Source of the DNA: SCGC-AAA076-P13 sp964276145
GTDB lineage: Bacteria; Pseudomonadota; Gammaproteobacteria; Magnimaribacterales; D2472
Assembly (NCBI GenBank): GCA_964276145.1
Contig: CAXYDN010000003.1
Coordinates: 186,001 to 250,000 of the forward strand
Reading direction: 5' to 3'
DNA: 64,000 nucleotides
The translations under genes were made by a program, and so were the position numbers. Of the stretch, positions 17,186 to 26,073 are shown one piece after another. The notes below the pieces were generated by a model. The model had not been told where the DNA came from and did not search any database. It saw only the letters and a list, made by a program, of their open reading frames with translations. Each line of letters opens with the position of its first letter. Position 1 is the first letter of the stretch.

Positions 17186-17491
17186 CTAGAAAATTTTATG
17201 TTTGCCTTGAAGTATTTCTATATACATTTTGTGGTCACCGATAAAGCTCCAAAAAGGATACTTAAAAGTGGCAGGCTTATTTTTTTCAACAAAAAAATGA
17301 GCAATCCAAGCGAAGCCATAGCCAGCAAGAAGAGAGTAAAGCAAAAAAATAACATTAAACGTCATAAAAAATCTTACATACAAGTAAATTGCTATAGTTG
17401 TTCCAATAAAATGAAGCAATTTAGTAGTTTTATTACTATGCTCACTTAAGTAGTAAGGATAAAAATCTTTAAAATTTGTATATCTTTCCAT
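17186..17491 (-). CDS. DUF962/Mpo1-like membrane protein
   Basis: A 101-residue protein with the DUF962 pattern FYPYYLSEHSN, LLHFIGTT, GYGFAWIAHFFVEKNKPATFKYPFWSF and GDHKMY. Histidines in HxxxHFIGT-like and AHFFVEKNKP positions match the metal ligands of yeast Mpo1, a dioxygenase that shortens 2-hydroxy fatty acids. It is the first gene of a three-gene run with a hydroxylase and DUF3445. Function in this organism is inferred. Confidence 0.82.
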   Translation of the reverse strand: MERYTNFKDFYPYYLSEHSNKTTKLLHFIGTTIAIYLYVRFFMTFNVIFLLYSLLAGYGFAWIAHFFVEKNKPATFKYPFWSFIGDHKMYIEILQGKHKIF

Positions 17492-17575
17492 GCACTTCCC
17501 CTTTATTGAAATATTAAGATACCTTTATTTTTTGAAAGAAACAAATAATAATTTATTTTTGGCTTAGACGTTGAG

Positions 17576-17610
17576 GCTAAAAATATGCGGCCTCTTTTAA
17601 GAGAGACCGC
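17576..17610 (-). terminator. Terminator after the exported histidine-rich protein gene
   Basis: On the minus strand, the sequence from 17610 down to 17587 folds into a 9-bp stem (GCGGTCTCT with AGAGGCCGC, one G-T pair) and a 6-base loop, followed by ATATTTTTA. It sits 10 bases after the stop codon of the gene at 17620. Confidence 0.75.
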
Positions 17611-17619
17611 TATATATAT

Positions 17620-18234
17620 TTATTTGGGTGCAGCGGCAGGCTGATAGTCATAATATCCAGTCATGGGAACCATAAGATGTACATATGGAGTTCCTTTAAA
17701 CATTACATATGGTGCTCCTGTTGTATAGTCTGTAGATTGACCATCCATAGAGGATGGATCTTTTGGCATTAACATTAAATGAGCTCCAGATTCAATGAAG
17801 TGCTTATGACCTGCATCTTTCTGACCATCTGTATATGGCTTAAAATTGTCTACTCCTAAATCTCCATGGAGCATCCATATCCAACCATCGCCCTCAAGTT
17901 CTGGTTTGGTATTTGACTTATATGCATTAGCCCAAGCCACAGCATTTTTATCAGAACATGCAGCTGCAGATTCATGAGAATCTTTAAATCCACCCATTGG
18001 CATTGGCATAAATGGTTCACACCTCCAACCATTCGTCCCCTCTCTTAGAACCTTACCCGATGCACCAATAACAGTTGCGTGATCACCAATAAATGCCGGT
18101 GCTGCAGAGGTATATGCTTTAATTTCCCATTCTTTTGAATTCCCCATATGGTCGTGATTTCCGCCCTCATGATGACCAGCAGATATACTGCTAGATACAA
18201 AAAAGAATAATGTGATTATTAATTTATTTTTCAT
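17620..18234 (-). CDS. Exported protein with histidine-rich N-terminus, unknown function
   Basis: A 204-residue protein with a clear signal peptide (MKNKLIITLFFFVSSSISA, cleavage before GHHEGG). The mature start GHHEGGNHDHMG is rich in His and could bind metal. The body contains two Cys (GWRCEPF and AAACSDKN), many Trp and Met, and a C-terminal YVHLMVPMTGYYDYQP. No family was recognised with certainty. It forms a single-gene unit with its own terminator. A periplasmic metal-related role is only an inference. Confidence 0.65.
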   Translation of the reverse strand: MKNKLIITLFFFVSSSISAGHHEGGNHDHMGNSKEWEIKAYTSAAPAFIGDHATVIGASGKVLREGTNGWRCEPFMPMPMGGFKDSHESAAACSDKNAVAWANAYKSNTKPELEGDGWIWMLHGDLGVDNFKPYTDGQKDAGHKHFIESGAHLMLMPKDPSSMDGQSTDYTTGAPYVMFKGTPYVHLMVPMTGYYDYQPAAAPK

Positions 18235-18316
18235 ATGTATATTTTCCCTATTATTAAAACCTACTTTGAGTATATATTTATAGCATTTAAATAAAAATAT
18301 TAAAAATATTTAGAAA

Positions 18317-18862
18317 TTATTTATTAAATTCAGCTATTTCTTCTATAAGTTTCGATTCTATTAAATTCTTTGAAAGACATTTTCTATAGGGCTCCGCACC
18401 ATATGCGGGATTTCCAACTAAGATTAGTTTAGGATTATTTGTATTAAATCTCCAACTTGTTCCTGTTTCGATTGATGTAAATATATAATTTGAGGAAACT
18501 TCAACTCTTGTTGATTCTTTGCTAATAGCGTATAGCTTTAATGAGGTTTTAATGTCTAATGATGAGTCAAATATCCTGTTTATATAATCAACATAAATTT
18601 CGTCATTCATTTTCCCACAATTAATATGCTTTGATATATTAATAGGTTTTACCTTAATATCGAATTCAAAGACATTTTGGTTTTGTGTGTATGCTTGACT
18701 GATTAGATAGTGGATTTTATTTATTGCCTCATCTATACCAACATTTAAATAGACAATGTTTTGAAGTTCATTATTTCCTTTTGGTGGATTGTAGATATTT
18801 TCATCGGGTATCTTTTGGCAAGAAAATAGAAAAATAATACTAATGAGTATCAATATTCGCAT
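18317..18862 (-). CDS. Lipoprotein of unknown function
   Basis: A 181-residue protein with lipobox LFSC (Cys at residue 15), so it is predicted to be lipid-anchored. A central beta-rich segment (FEFDIKVKPINIS, LDIKTSLKLYAISKESTRVEVSSNYI) suggests an OmpA- or BamC-like fold, but no family is recognised. It starts 5 bases after the stop of the beta-lactamase-fold gene and is likely cotranscribed with it. Confidence 0.6.
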   Translation of the reverse strand: MRILILISIIFLFSCQKIPDENIYNPPKGNNELQNIVYLNVGIDEAINKIHYLISQAYTQNQNVFEFDIKVKPINISKHINCGKMNDEIYVDYINRIFDSSLDIKTSLKLYAISKESTRVEVSSNYIFTSIETGTSWRFNTNNPKLILVGNPAYGAEPYRKCLSKNLIESKLIEEIAEFNK

Positions 18863-18867
18863 ATTCT

Positions 18868-20064
18868 CTATCTTATGCTTTCTGCAATTGCTCTAAACAT
18901 TGCTACGTGAACAGCTTTTGAATATTCCTTTTCGGCAGTATATCTATGATTTGAAGATGTTTTAGCAATGACAACTTTAGTTAATGGATCTATATAAATA
19001 TACTGATTATAAACACCGGAAGCTGTGTAGTCCGTGTCTGGGAAGCCTGGGACCCACCACTGTAATCCATATCCCCATGGGGAAGATGATAATTCAGATT
19101 CACCCGGCTTTAAATGAGGTCCATCTGTATCATGAGATGCATCCACCCAGCTTGCTGGGACTACTTGCTCGCCCTGCCATTTTCCTTTATTTAAATATAA
19201 CTCTCCAAATTTTGCATAATCCCTTAAGGTTGCATTTAAGCCTCCAAGGGCCATTTCTACCCCATCATTGTCCACTATAAAAAAGGCTTCGTCTTGCATG
19301 CCAATCTTGTTCCATATTTTTTTATACAAATATTCTTTTAAAGACATTCCTGTTACCTCTGAAAGTAAAAAACCAAGAACTTGCGTATCTATGCTTACAT
19401 AATGATGGTAGGTGCCTGGATCCCTTCCTCTTTCAAGAGATTTTGCAAAATCTCTAAAAGACGAGCCTCTTGCTGTTGCTCTTCCAAACCTATTTATATC
19501 TGAGTTTGGATCAGCATAATCCTCATTAAATTCTACTCCTGAAGACATTTGCAAAATATCTTTAATTCTTACGCCCTCATAACCGGTTTCATTAAAATCT
19601 GGTAAATATTTAGTTATAGGGTCTTCGATACTATCTATTAGGCCCTCATCAATAGCTACTCCTACCAAAGCTGATACAAAAGATTTGGTTACCGAAAATG
19701 CAATATGTTTGCTAGTAGCAGAATTATTATTCCAGTAGTTTTCATATAACATATCTCCATTCTGCAAGATTATTAATCCATCAGTTTTAAAGTGTTTTAA
19801 ACCATCGGAAAGTGATTTTTCCTTACCATCAAAGGAATAAGTTTTAGGAAGTACAAACTCTCTAGTGGGAAATAAGAATGGCTCATCTGCAGCAGGTATT
19901 GGATCAGAAACAGTAAAAATTTTATCTATGTTAATAAAATTTTTAGCTATTGAGTTCTCATTATATAAGTTTGCTAAGTTATAGAGCCTGATAATTTTAG
20001 GGCCGTAAAATATTCCTATAATTATTAATAATATTGATAGAAGAATTAAGAGTATTTTATACAT
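18868..20064 (-). CDS. Serine hydrolase, beta-lactamase class C fold
   Basis: A 398-residue exported hydrolase of the beta-lactamase/esterase EstB type. The nucleophile motif SVTK at 124 to 127 matches SxxK, and YVS in YHHYVSIDTQ is the expected second motif (YxS/YxN). A single hydrophobic helix (about 3 to 20) anchors it. The third motif is not obvious, which is common in the esterase branch. Substrate (peptide or ester) cannot be told. The next gene, a lipoprotein, follows after five bases. Confidence 0.85.
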   Translation of the reverse strand: MYKILLILLSILLIIIGIFYGPKIIRLYNLANLYNENSIAKNFINIDKIFTVSDPIPAADEPFLFPTREFVLPKTYSFDGKEKSLSDGLKHFKTDGLIILQNGDMLYENYWNNNSATSKHIAFSVTKSFVSALVGVAIDEGLIDSIEDPITKYLPDFNETGYEGVRIKDILQMSSGVEFNEDYADPNSDINRFGRATARGSSFRDFAKSLERGRDPGTYHHYVSIDTQVLGFLLSEVTGMSLKEYLYKKIWNKIGMQDEAFFIVDNDGVEMALGGLNATLRDYAKFGELYLNKGKWQGEQVVPASWVDASHDTDGPHLKPGESELSSSPWGYGLQWWVPGFPDTDYTASGVYNQYIYIDPLTKVVIAKTSSNHRYTAEKEYSKAVHVAMFRAIAESIR

Positions 20065-20107
20065 CTATTAAAGTTAGCATAAAAAAATGAAATACATAAA
20101 AAGATAT

Positions 20108-20521
20108 CTAGTCTATCTGTCTTGGAATTCTGTGCATAACACATATCTTATTACCAGATGGGTCTGATAAGTAGGCTAAATATAGCTGTACACCGCCTCC
20201 CTCCCTGATTCCGGGAGGATCGCATAGCTCAGGATCTTTACCTCCCGCATTCTTCCCTACTTTATACCATTCATCAACCATGTCTGTGCTGGAGGCATTA
20301 AATCCAATCGTAGCACCATTCCCATGAGAAGCTTTTTCGTTATTAATTGGTTGAGAGATTATGAAGCTGTTTTTATTGTTAACAAAATAAACATATCTTG
20401 TATGCCCATCATGATTTAAAGAAAGCTTGCCCGGTCTTGCGCCCAAGACTGCTAGAATTTGATCATAAAATTCTTTTGACTCTTCAATATTATTTGCTCC
20501 CAACATTACATGACTAAACAT
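20108..20521 (-). CDS. VOC-family (glyoxalase-like) protein
   Basis: A 137-residue vicinal oxygen chelate domain protein. The pattern FSHVMLGANNIEESKEFYDQILAVLG at the N-terminus, GNGATIGFNASS in the middle and LAYLSDPSGNKICVMHR at the C-terminus is typical. Two beta-alpha-beta modules make one domain. His4 is one possible metal ligand. Substrate unknown. It lies between a serine hydrolase and a methyltransferase gene, all on the minus strand. Confidence 0.85.
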   Translation of the reverse strand: MFSHVMLGANNIEESKEFYDQILAVLGARPGKLSLNHDGHTRYVYFVNNKNSFIISQPINNEKASHGNGATIGFNASSTDMVDEWYKVGKNAGGKDPELCDPPGIREGGGVQLYLAYLSDPSGNKICVMHRIPRQID

Positions 20522-20542
20522 TTATTATCTCCCTATATAAAA

Positions 20543-21178
20543 TTATGGTTTATAAAATAGTACTACATCTTTAGTGACTATTTCACATTTCCAATCTCTT
20601 TGCTTTGCAATAACTTCAAATGTTTTTTCAGCATAAAAGACTACGTGCGTTGGGTCCCTTCTGTAATACCATTTATCAAAAGCCTCCCTTGTTGTTAAAA
20701 AGCAAGTCATTACACCCAGCCATCCGTTAGGTTTTAATAAACTATTTAAAGTATCAAACTCTTTCTTTGGGCTAAAAAAATGCTCAGCAGTTTCTGTGCA
20801 AGTTATGAAATCATAAGTTTTTGAAAAAATATCTTTATTTGGGAAAAAAAAGGGATCATATAAGTCAATCTTAAAATTATCTTTAGTTAAGATGTCTGCT
20901 AGTGCCGGTCCATGGCCACAACCAAAGTCTAATCCTGTAGAGCTTGAAGATAATTTTTCTTTTAGTGGGTTGATAAGTTTAGATAGAAAGTTTCTATAGC
21001 CTTTATCATCAACAATATTTTCATGCTCTAAATATCTATCTCTCTCGGCATCTGCGTTGATATGAAATGAGTTGTCTAAAAATTTTGCCTCGCATGAATT
21101 GCACTTCCAATATAAAAGCTTGTCTGAGGTTTTAAAAGATTCTATTAATTTACTGTCACAAACTACACAATGTTGCAT
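20543..21178 (-). CDS. Class I SAM methyltransferase with N-terminal zinc knuckle
   Basis: A 211-residue methyltransferase of the Methyltransf_23 type. Four cysteines (Cys4, Cys7, Cys26, Cys29) form a zinc-binding knuckle at the N-terminus, followed by motif I GLDFGCGHGPAL and a later TETAEHFFSP. The C-terminal RDPTHVVFYAEKTFEVIAK is shared by small-molecule or lipid methyltransferases. The gene lies 15 bases downstream of the flavin monooxygenase gene. Substrate unknown. Confidence 0.8.
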   Translation of the reverse strand: MQHCVVCDSKLIESFKTSDKLLYWKCNSCEAKFLDNSFHINADAERDRYLEHENIVDDKGYRNFLSKLINPLKEKLSSSSTGLDFGCGHGPALADILTKDNFKIDLYDPFFFPNKDIFSKTYDFITCTETAEHFFSPKKEFDTLNSLLKPNGWLGVMTCFLTTREAFDKWYYRRDPTHVVFYAEKTFEVIAKQRDWKCEIVTKDVVLFYKP

Positions 21179-21193
21179 ATTTAATAATCGAAA

Positions 21194-22495
21194 CTAAGCT
21201 ATTTGTGCTCTACTAAGCTCTTTTTTAAGCCTGGCTCTAAAAGAAAAATCATCAACTGTAATAGTATGTCGTGGAGTATTTATTTGTTGAACATCTGGTT
21301 TGGCCATCTCTTCATCAATAAGTTTTTTAATAGATTTTTTAGGCTTCCAATTGCCTGATAAGTGTTCTGCAGCAAGTTTTGATTGAAGTTCTGCTCCAGG
21401 CCATATGCACCCAAGTGGCTGGAAAAGACCTATAAAATATAAGTTATTGATATCTGCAGGAATCATTCTGTGAAGCAAGGGCACTTTGCCCTCTTCATAG
21501 TTAATAAAATCTTTTTCAAAAAATGGGTGTTGTATTTTAAATCCAGTGCATGCAATTATTGTGTCGAACTCTGCGCTTTTGCCATCAATAAAATGGACAT
21601 TGCTTCCATCAAAACGTTCTATATCCACATAAGGGGTTACCTTTCCATGGCGAACTGCATAGTAAAGCTCTGAATTGACAGTTGGGTGGGTGGCAAATAG
21701 ATTTTGATCGGGTTTTTGTAGGCCAATATCCTCATTTTTACCCTGAAATATTTCAAGCATCATTTTTGTAAAAGGAGCTCTTAAGAAAGCTGGCATCCAT
21801 CTATTTTTAAGAGCATATAAGTCAACAGGTAAGCCATACATAAATTTAGGTATTAGATAATAACCCCTTCTCCAGCTGATAGACGTGGATCTTGATACTC
21901 TTGCAGTTTCAACAGCAACATCACAGGCTGAGTTTCCTCCACCAATAACCAAAACTCTTTTATCTTCAAATGGCTTTGAGGATTTGAAATCATGGGAATG
22001 AATCATTTCTCCAGAAAATTCTCCTGGATAATATGGATATCTGGGCTTGTGATGATGTCCATTACATACAACTAGTGCATCATAAGAGTCAGAAAATACT
22101 TGACCATCTTTAAAATTTCTCCACTCAACAACCCATGATTCATCTGGCTTCTGACTACATTTAATGACTTCAGTTCCAAAGTGAATTAACTTCTTAATAT
22201 CAAAGTGATCGGCATAATTATTAAAATAGTCTAAAAGTTCCAAATGAGACGGATAATCCGATGCTGATTCTGGCAATGGGTAATCTTCATAGAAAGACGT
22301 ATATTTAGAGCTAATAATATGCGTAGTTTCAAATACACTTGAATGTCCTGAAGGATCATTAAACCTCCAATTACCTCCAACACCGTCGCACCTTTCAAAT
22401 GCTGTAACTTCAAAACCTGCTTCAGCAAAATTTTTAATTGCAGTTATGCCAGATGGGCCAGCGCCAATAATTGCTACTTTATTATTCATCATCAA
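21194..22495 (-). CDS. Flavin-containing monooxygenase
   Basis: A 433-residue class B flavin monooxygenase. The FAD motif GAGPSG is at 11 to 16, the FMO fingerprint F-x-G-x3-H-x3-(F) reads FSGEMIHSHDF, and the NADPH motif GGGNSAC follows. Such enzymes oxygenate nitrogen or sulfur atoms; marine members include trimethylamine monooxygenase, but the sequence alone does not show the substrate. Three ATGs in a row leave the exact start open by one or two residues. Confidence 0.9.
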   Translation of the reverse strand: MMMNNKVAIIGAGPSGITAIKNFAEAGFEVTAFERCDGVGGNWRFNDPSGHSSVFETTHIISSKYTSFYEDYPLPESASDYPSHLELLDYFNNYADHFDIKKLIHFGTEVIKCSQKPDESWVVEWRNFKDGQVFSDSYDALVVCNGHHHKPRYPYYPGEFSGEMIHSHDFKSSKPFEDKRVLVIGGGNSACDVAVETARVSRSTSISWRRGYYLIPKFMYGLPVDLYALKNRWMPAFLRAPFTKMMLEIFQGKNEDIGLQKPDQNLFATHPTVNSELYYAVRHGKVTPYVDIERFDGSNVHFIDGKSAEFDTIIACTGFKIQHPFFEKDFINYEEGKVPLLHRMIPADINNLYFIGLFQPLGCIWPGAELQSKLAAEHLSGNWKPKKSIKKLIDEEMAKPDVQQINTPRHTITVDDFSFRARLKKELSRAQIA

Positions 22496-22579
22496 ATTTG
22501 TTTTTTAATATCATATAATCTTACATCTAAATAAGGTTAATAAATAATAATCTATAACAAGCCTAGCTATTTTTAATAT

Positions 22580-23878
22580 ATGACTAAATCAGTAGATGAT
22601 ATAAATTCATTTGAAGATGTCCTTGACGGAGTCCTTGATCTTCTCAACTCCAATGAACAACAGTTTATTTATCTTACAGGTGCTGCTGGTACTGGTAAAA
22701 CGACCCTAATAGAAAAGGTTTTAGATGAAAATAATCTTAAGAAAATTGTTGTTGCTCCAACGGGCGTTGCTGCATTAAATATAGGTGGCAGTACTATTAA
22801 TTCTGCATTTAGAATTGGGTTTGACACCTTCCCCGTTATACAAGAATCTAATGATCCTCGTTTTAAAAAATTAATAAAAAAGTTAGAGCTTCTAATTATT
22901 GATGAGATTTCAATGGTAAGAGCACCAATGCTTGATGCAATATCAGATACCCTAAAGCTTTATAGGAACTCTGAAGAGCCTTTTGGCGGCGTTCATGTAC
23001 TAGCATGCGGAGATCTTTTTCAGTTGCCGCCTGTTGTTAAAGACCACGAGGTGAATGCAATAGATGAAAAATATGAGTCTGTATACTTCTTTAGCTCAAA
23101 CAGTTTTAAAGAAATAAAAAGCCCAAATTTTTTTGAGCTTACTTATTCTTTTAGGCAAAGTGAAGATGAAAATTTTTACTCCCTTCTAAATAATGTCCGC
23201 TTGGGTGAAAATCTTGAAGATTCTATAAATCAAATCAACCGCGCGTGTTTCAATCCAGATTTTGAAAATGAATCTTCACTTATCATAACCACAAGAAAAT
23301 ATAGGGCTGAACAAATTAATGAAGAGATGTTAAATTTCATTGAAGGGCAAGCCACTTCAGCTAAATCTGAAGAATTTGGTGAGTTTAATGAAAATGATCT
23401 ACCGGCACCTAGAAATCTTCGAATTAAGAAAGGTGCAAAAGTTATGTTTATAAAAAATGATAGTGAAGGAAGGTGGGTAAACGGAACAATAGGTGAAGTT
23501 ACTAATTGCTCTGATAAAAAAGGAAGGTTTTTAAGAGTCCAAGTTGGAGACAACATACATAAAGTAAAAAGAGAAGAGTGGAATAAAATTAAGTACGTTT
23601 ACGATGAATACAATGATGAAATGGAAGAAGAGGTTGTATCATCGTTTAAACAGTTTCCAATTAAACTTGGGTGGGCAGTAACTATTCATAAGGCGCAAGG
23701 GTTAACTTTAGAAAGTTGTTCTATAGATTTAGGCAATGGCGCATTCGCAACAGGTCAAACTTATGTTGCCCTTAGCAGATGTAAGACCTTAAATTCACTT
23801 AATTTATATCAAGAATTAAAGATTAGAGATGCAATGGTAGACTCTGCTATAAAAGACTTCCATAAAGAAAATTTTTAA
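22580..23878 (+). CDS. PIF1/RecD-like ATP-dependent DNA helicase
   Basis: A 432-residue superfamily 1 helicase. Walker A GAAGTGKTT is at 34 to 42, motif II IIDEISMV, motif III GDLFQLPPV, and the C-terminal VTIHKAQGLTLESC and YVALSRCKTL match the PIF1/RecD2 type. It carries no obvious N-terminal accessory domain. It is a lone plus-strand gene among minus-strand genes and may act in replication or recombination. Several relatives are phage- or element-linked, but no mobile genes lie nearby. Confidence 0.88.
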   Translation: MTKSVDDINSFEDVLDGVLDLLNSNEQQFIYLTGAAGTGKTTLIEKVLDENNLKKIVVAPTGVAALNIGGSTINSAFRIGFDTFPVIQESNDPRFKKLIKKLELLIIDEISMVRAPMLDAISDTLKLYRNSEEPFGGVHVLACGDLFQLPPVVKDHEVNAIDEKYESVYFFSSNSFKEIKSPNFFELTYSFRQSEDENFYSLLNNVRLGENLEDSINQINRACFNPDFENESSLIITTRKYRAEQINEEMLNFIEGQATSAKSEEFGEFNENDLPAPRNLRIKKGAKVMFIKNDSEGRWVNGTIGEVTNCSDKKGRFLRVQVGDNIHKVKREEWNKIKYVYDEYNDEMEEEVVSSFKQFPIKLGWAVTIHKAQGLTLESCSIDLGNGAFATGQTYVALSRCKTLNSLNLYQELKIRDAMVDSAIKDFHKENF

Positions 23879-23882
23879 TCTT

Positions 23883-24044
23883 TTATTTGATTTTTCTAAG
23901 GTACAAAACGCCAAATAAAAAAGTATAGATGAAGCCTTTTAATTCGCCATCAGGGGATTTCAAAATAGTTTTTCTGAAGTAAATACATTCTATAAAATGA
24001 ATAAAAAACCATGCGAAAACTAAAAAATAAGCTATTTCTATCAC
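23883..24044 (-). CDS. Small membrane protein (53 residues), GTG start
   Basis: A short gene that reads IEIAYFLVFAWFFIHFIE, a single hydrophobic helix, then a basic tail FRKTILKSPDGELKG and a second hydrophobic stretch. Its GTG start is the codon after the TAA stop of the psiE-like gene, so it could be translated by coupling. No Shine-Dalgarno is seen. It ends 4 bases from the convergent helicase stop. Supported only by composition and position. Confidence 0.5.
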   Translation of the reverse strand: MIEIAYFLVFAWFFIHFIECIYFRKTILKSPDGELKGFIYTFLFGVLYLRKIK

Positions 24045-24476
24045 TTAGCTTTCTGGATTTTTATCATCTTTAAATTGTTCTTTCTTTTCTAAGCTAACTT
24101 TGTCTTTAAGACTCATTACATAAGCAGCTACCGCTAAAATTAAAATTGCTCCAGCTTCTCCAAGCAACATTAGTGCATCCATCTCTTTGCCTTGCATGAT
24201 AATTAATCTGCATAGGGCTGTTATTGCAATAATAATGGGAAGCGTTACCGGAATCCTGCTTGTGCTATAAAATGCTCCGACCATTCCTATTATTTCTACG
24301 AAAATAAATAACATAAATAGGTCTGAAAGAAGAATTTCTCTTGTTTCGTACATCACATATAAATACTGAGCTGCAGCGATGCATGTTGCTATTCCAATGA
24401 TTGCCAATAAAACCTTTTCACTAGTTACTGTTGTCCAGTGAAGACTTCTATCTGAAAATGGTAGTTTTAATTTCAT
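24045..24476 (-). CDS. PsiE-family membrane protein
   Basis: A 143-residue membrane protein with about four helices. The segment LFMLFIFVEIIGMVGAFYSTSRIPVTLPIIIAITALCRLIIMQG matches PsiE (phosphate-starvation-inducible E). No Pho box was searched for. The C-terminal tail is charged (KEQFKDDKNPES). A tiny membrane protein gene follows immediately. Confidence 0.78.
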   Translation of the reverse strand: MKLKLPFSDRSLHWTTVTSEKVLLAIIGIATCIAAAQYLYVMYETREILLSDLFMLFIFVEIIGMVGAFYSTSRIPVTLPIIIAITALCRLIIMQGKEMDALMLLGEAGAILILAVAAYVMSLKDKVSLEKKEQFKDDKNPES

Positions 24477-24508
24477 ATCCCTAGGATATCTAATCTTTTT
24501 TAAATGGT

Positions 24509-24886
24509 CTAGTCAGCTATCTTCCCCATTTCTGCTTCTAGCAATATATCTTCAGGTATTTCAAATGCGTTTCTCTTTAAAATCCATGATTTAGATATTT
24601 GGTTTACCTTAAGCTCTGCATATAAATGTCCAAACTTTCCAGATCTTTTACTCTGTGAATCTACTGCTTCATAAATTAATTTATCTTGAATTTGTTTGAT
24701 CTCTGGTAAAAGCAATATAACTTCTTCGTGGTCAGAAAAGTATAACGCCAGTGTTGTTGAAAGCTGAGCAGCGTTAGATAAATGAATGAAGCCATCATTT
24801 AGATCGAGTTCTGTGGTTATGAATCCGCTAGCTTTTGATATTTCCCACTCTTGGGGTGTCAGAATTTTGTATAGGTTTTCTTTCAT
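24509..24886 (-). CDS. DUF952 family protein
   Basis: A 125-residue protein of the DUF952 family, recognised from LYKILTPQEW, the central DGFIHLSNAAQLSTT, and GKFGHLYAEL near the C-terminus. His pairs in DGFIHLS and FGHLYA could be catalytic, as in ADP-ribosyl- or glutathione-like folds reported for this family; no reaction is established. Its leader contains no strong ribosome binding site. Confidence 0.82.
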   Translation of the reverse strand: MKENLYKILTPQEWEISKASGFITTELDLNDGFIHLSNAAQLSTTLALYFSDHEEVILLLPEIKQIQDKLIYEAVDSQSKRSGKFGHLYAELKVNQISKSWILKRNAFEIPEDILLEAEMGKIAD

Positions 24887-24965
24887 TTTAATAGGCCGGT
24901 TATTATTTATTAATCTATAGCATGCTCATATTTAAACATAATTAAAAATATTAAAAGGAATAAAA

Positions 24966-25007
24966 ATGTGTCAAACTTTTAAAAAAAAATTACTAAGGGC
25001 CATATGA
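24966..25007 (+). CDS. Thirteen-codon leader ORF before nitroreductase
   Basis: An ATG at 24966 with AAGGA seven bases upstream opens a 13-codon reading frame, MCQTFKKKLLRAI, whose TGA stop overlaps the nitroreductase ATG (ATGA). The better ribosome binding site belongs to this short frame, so the nitroreductase may be translated by coupling. No repeated codon suggests attenuation. Existence as a real peptide is uncertain. Confidence 0.4.
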   Translation: MCQTFKKKLLRAI

Positions 25008-25684
25008 ACTTCGGAGAATTTGCAGAATCAAGAAAAAGTGTTAGAGGATTTTTAGATAAGCCAGTTCCCAAGGAGCTTGTTGATGAAATTATAGATGCCG
25101 CCAAGTGGGCACCCTCTTCATACAATACACAAACATGGCATATTCATGCAGTTACAGGTGAGGTATTAGATAAAATAAGAGAAGGCAATATTGAAGAAAC
25201 CATGGCTGGTAAACCTCATGTGCGTGATTTTCCATATAAAGAAGAATATGAGGGGGTTCATAGAAAAAATCAGGTTGACGTTGCTATTCAACTTTTTGAA
25301 GCAATGGGTATTGAAAGAGATGACAAAGAAAAACGAATGGACTGGATGCTGAGAGGCTTTAGGCAATTTGATGCACCAGTATCTTTGGTTCTAACTTATG
25401 ATAAATATCTTGAGCCTGCTGCAATTAGCCAGTTTGCATTAGGTTCTTTGGCATACGGGATAGTGCTTGCCGCATGGGAGAGAGGTATTGGATGCGTTAT
25501 AAATGGTCAAGGGATTATGCAATCTCATGTCGTTAGAGAGCATGCGAAAATACCTGATGATCAAAATATAATGATCTGTATTGCAATGGGGTATCCCGAT
25601 GATAGCTTCGCTGCAAATGATGTTAGATCAATAAGAGCAGATAATGGGGATTTTGTTAAATATATAGGTTTTGATAAAGAGTGA
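25004..25684 (+). CDS. Nitroreductase family oxidoreductase (FMN)
   Basis: A 226-residue FMN-dependent nitroreductase-like protein. The FMN-binding start SRKSVRGFLDKPVPKELVDEIIDAAKWAPSSYNTQTW is typical (Arg-Ser-x-Arg pattern), and the middle holds the helix FALGSLAYGIVLAAWERGIGCVI. The C-terminus IAMGYPDD is also typical. Natural electron acceptors are unknown. The ATG at 25004 overlaps the stop of a 13-codon upstream frame. Confidence 0.9.
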   Translation: MNFGEFAESRKSVRGFLDKPVPKELVDEIIDAAKWAPSSYNTQTWHIHAVTGEVLDKIREGNIEETMAGKPHVRDFPYKEEYEGVHRKNQVDVAIQLFEAMGIERDDKEKRMDWMLRGFRQFDAPVSLVLTYDKYLEPAAISQFALGSLAYGIVLAAWERGIGCVINGQGIMQSHVVREHAKIPDDQNIMICIAMGYPDDSFAANDVRSIRADNGDFVKYIGFDKE

Positions 25685-25685
25685 T

Positions 25686-26072
25686 CTATTGAATTACTTT
25701 TTTTAGTCCTTCAATAGATATAAGCATTCCTTGATGAATTGCTTCCGCAAAAATATCAGGCTCTATTTCAGTAGACCAGTTAAGTATGCAAGAATTATCT
25801 GAATCTTCTTCAATTTGTATAGTTGCTAGATGATGGTCTATTGGGGTTCTTGTCTCTATAGCAGAATATTGAAGTGTCATGGTTTCATTATCAAGCAGTA
25901 AGATCTGTTCTTTTATTTGCCCCATCCCCTCCATTTCAAATACTCTACAATCACCCTCTAATTCTATTTTATTAATTGTTGGGACCCAGTCACACCTAGT
26001 CACATCTGATAAAATATTCCAAAGATCAAGCGCTGAACATTCTAAAACTTTTCTTTCCTTTAATACTTTCAT
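25686..26072 (-). CDS. SRPBCC-fold (START-like) ligand-binding protein
   Basis: A 128-residue SRPBCC/polyketide cyclase-like protein: KERKVLECSALDLWNILSDVTRCDWVPTINKIEL is the usual start of the fold, followed by EQILLLDNETMTLQYSAIE and a C-terminal helix. The ATG at 26072 was chosen because AGGAGA lies 4 bases upstream, inside the end of the previous gene; an ATG at 26090 is in frame but lacks such a signal. Ligand unknown. It ends two bases from the convergent nitroreductase stop. Confidence 0.75.
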   Translation of the reverse strand: MKVLKERKVLECSALDLWNILSDVTRCDWVPTINKIELEGDCRVFEMEGMGQIKEQILLLDNETMTLQYSAIETRTPIDHHLATIQIEEDSDNSCILNWSTEIEPDIFAEAIHQGMLISIEGLKKVIQ

Positions 26073-26073
26073 G

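Noticed and set aside
22580..23878. The PIF1/RecD-like helicase as part of a phage or defence island
   Set aside because: Neighbours are metabolic genes (flavin monooxygenase, PsiE, DUF952); no integrase, structural, restriction or toxin gene is near.
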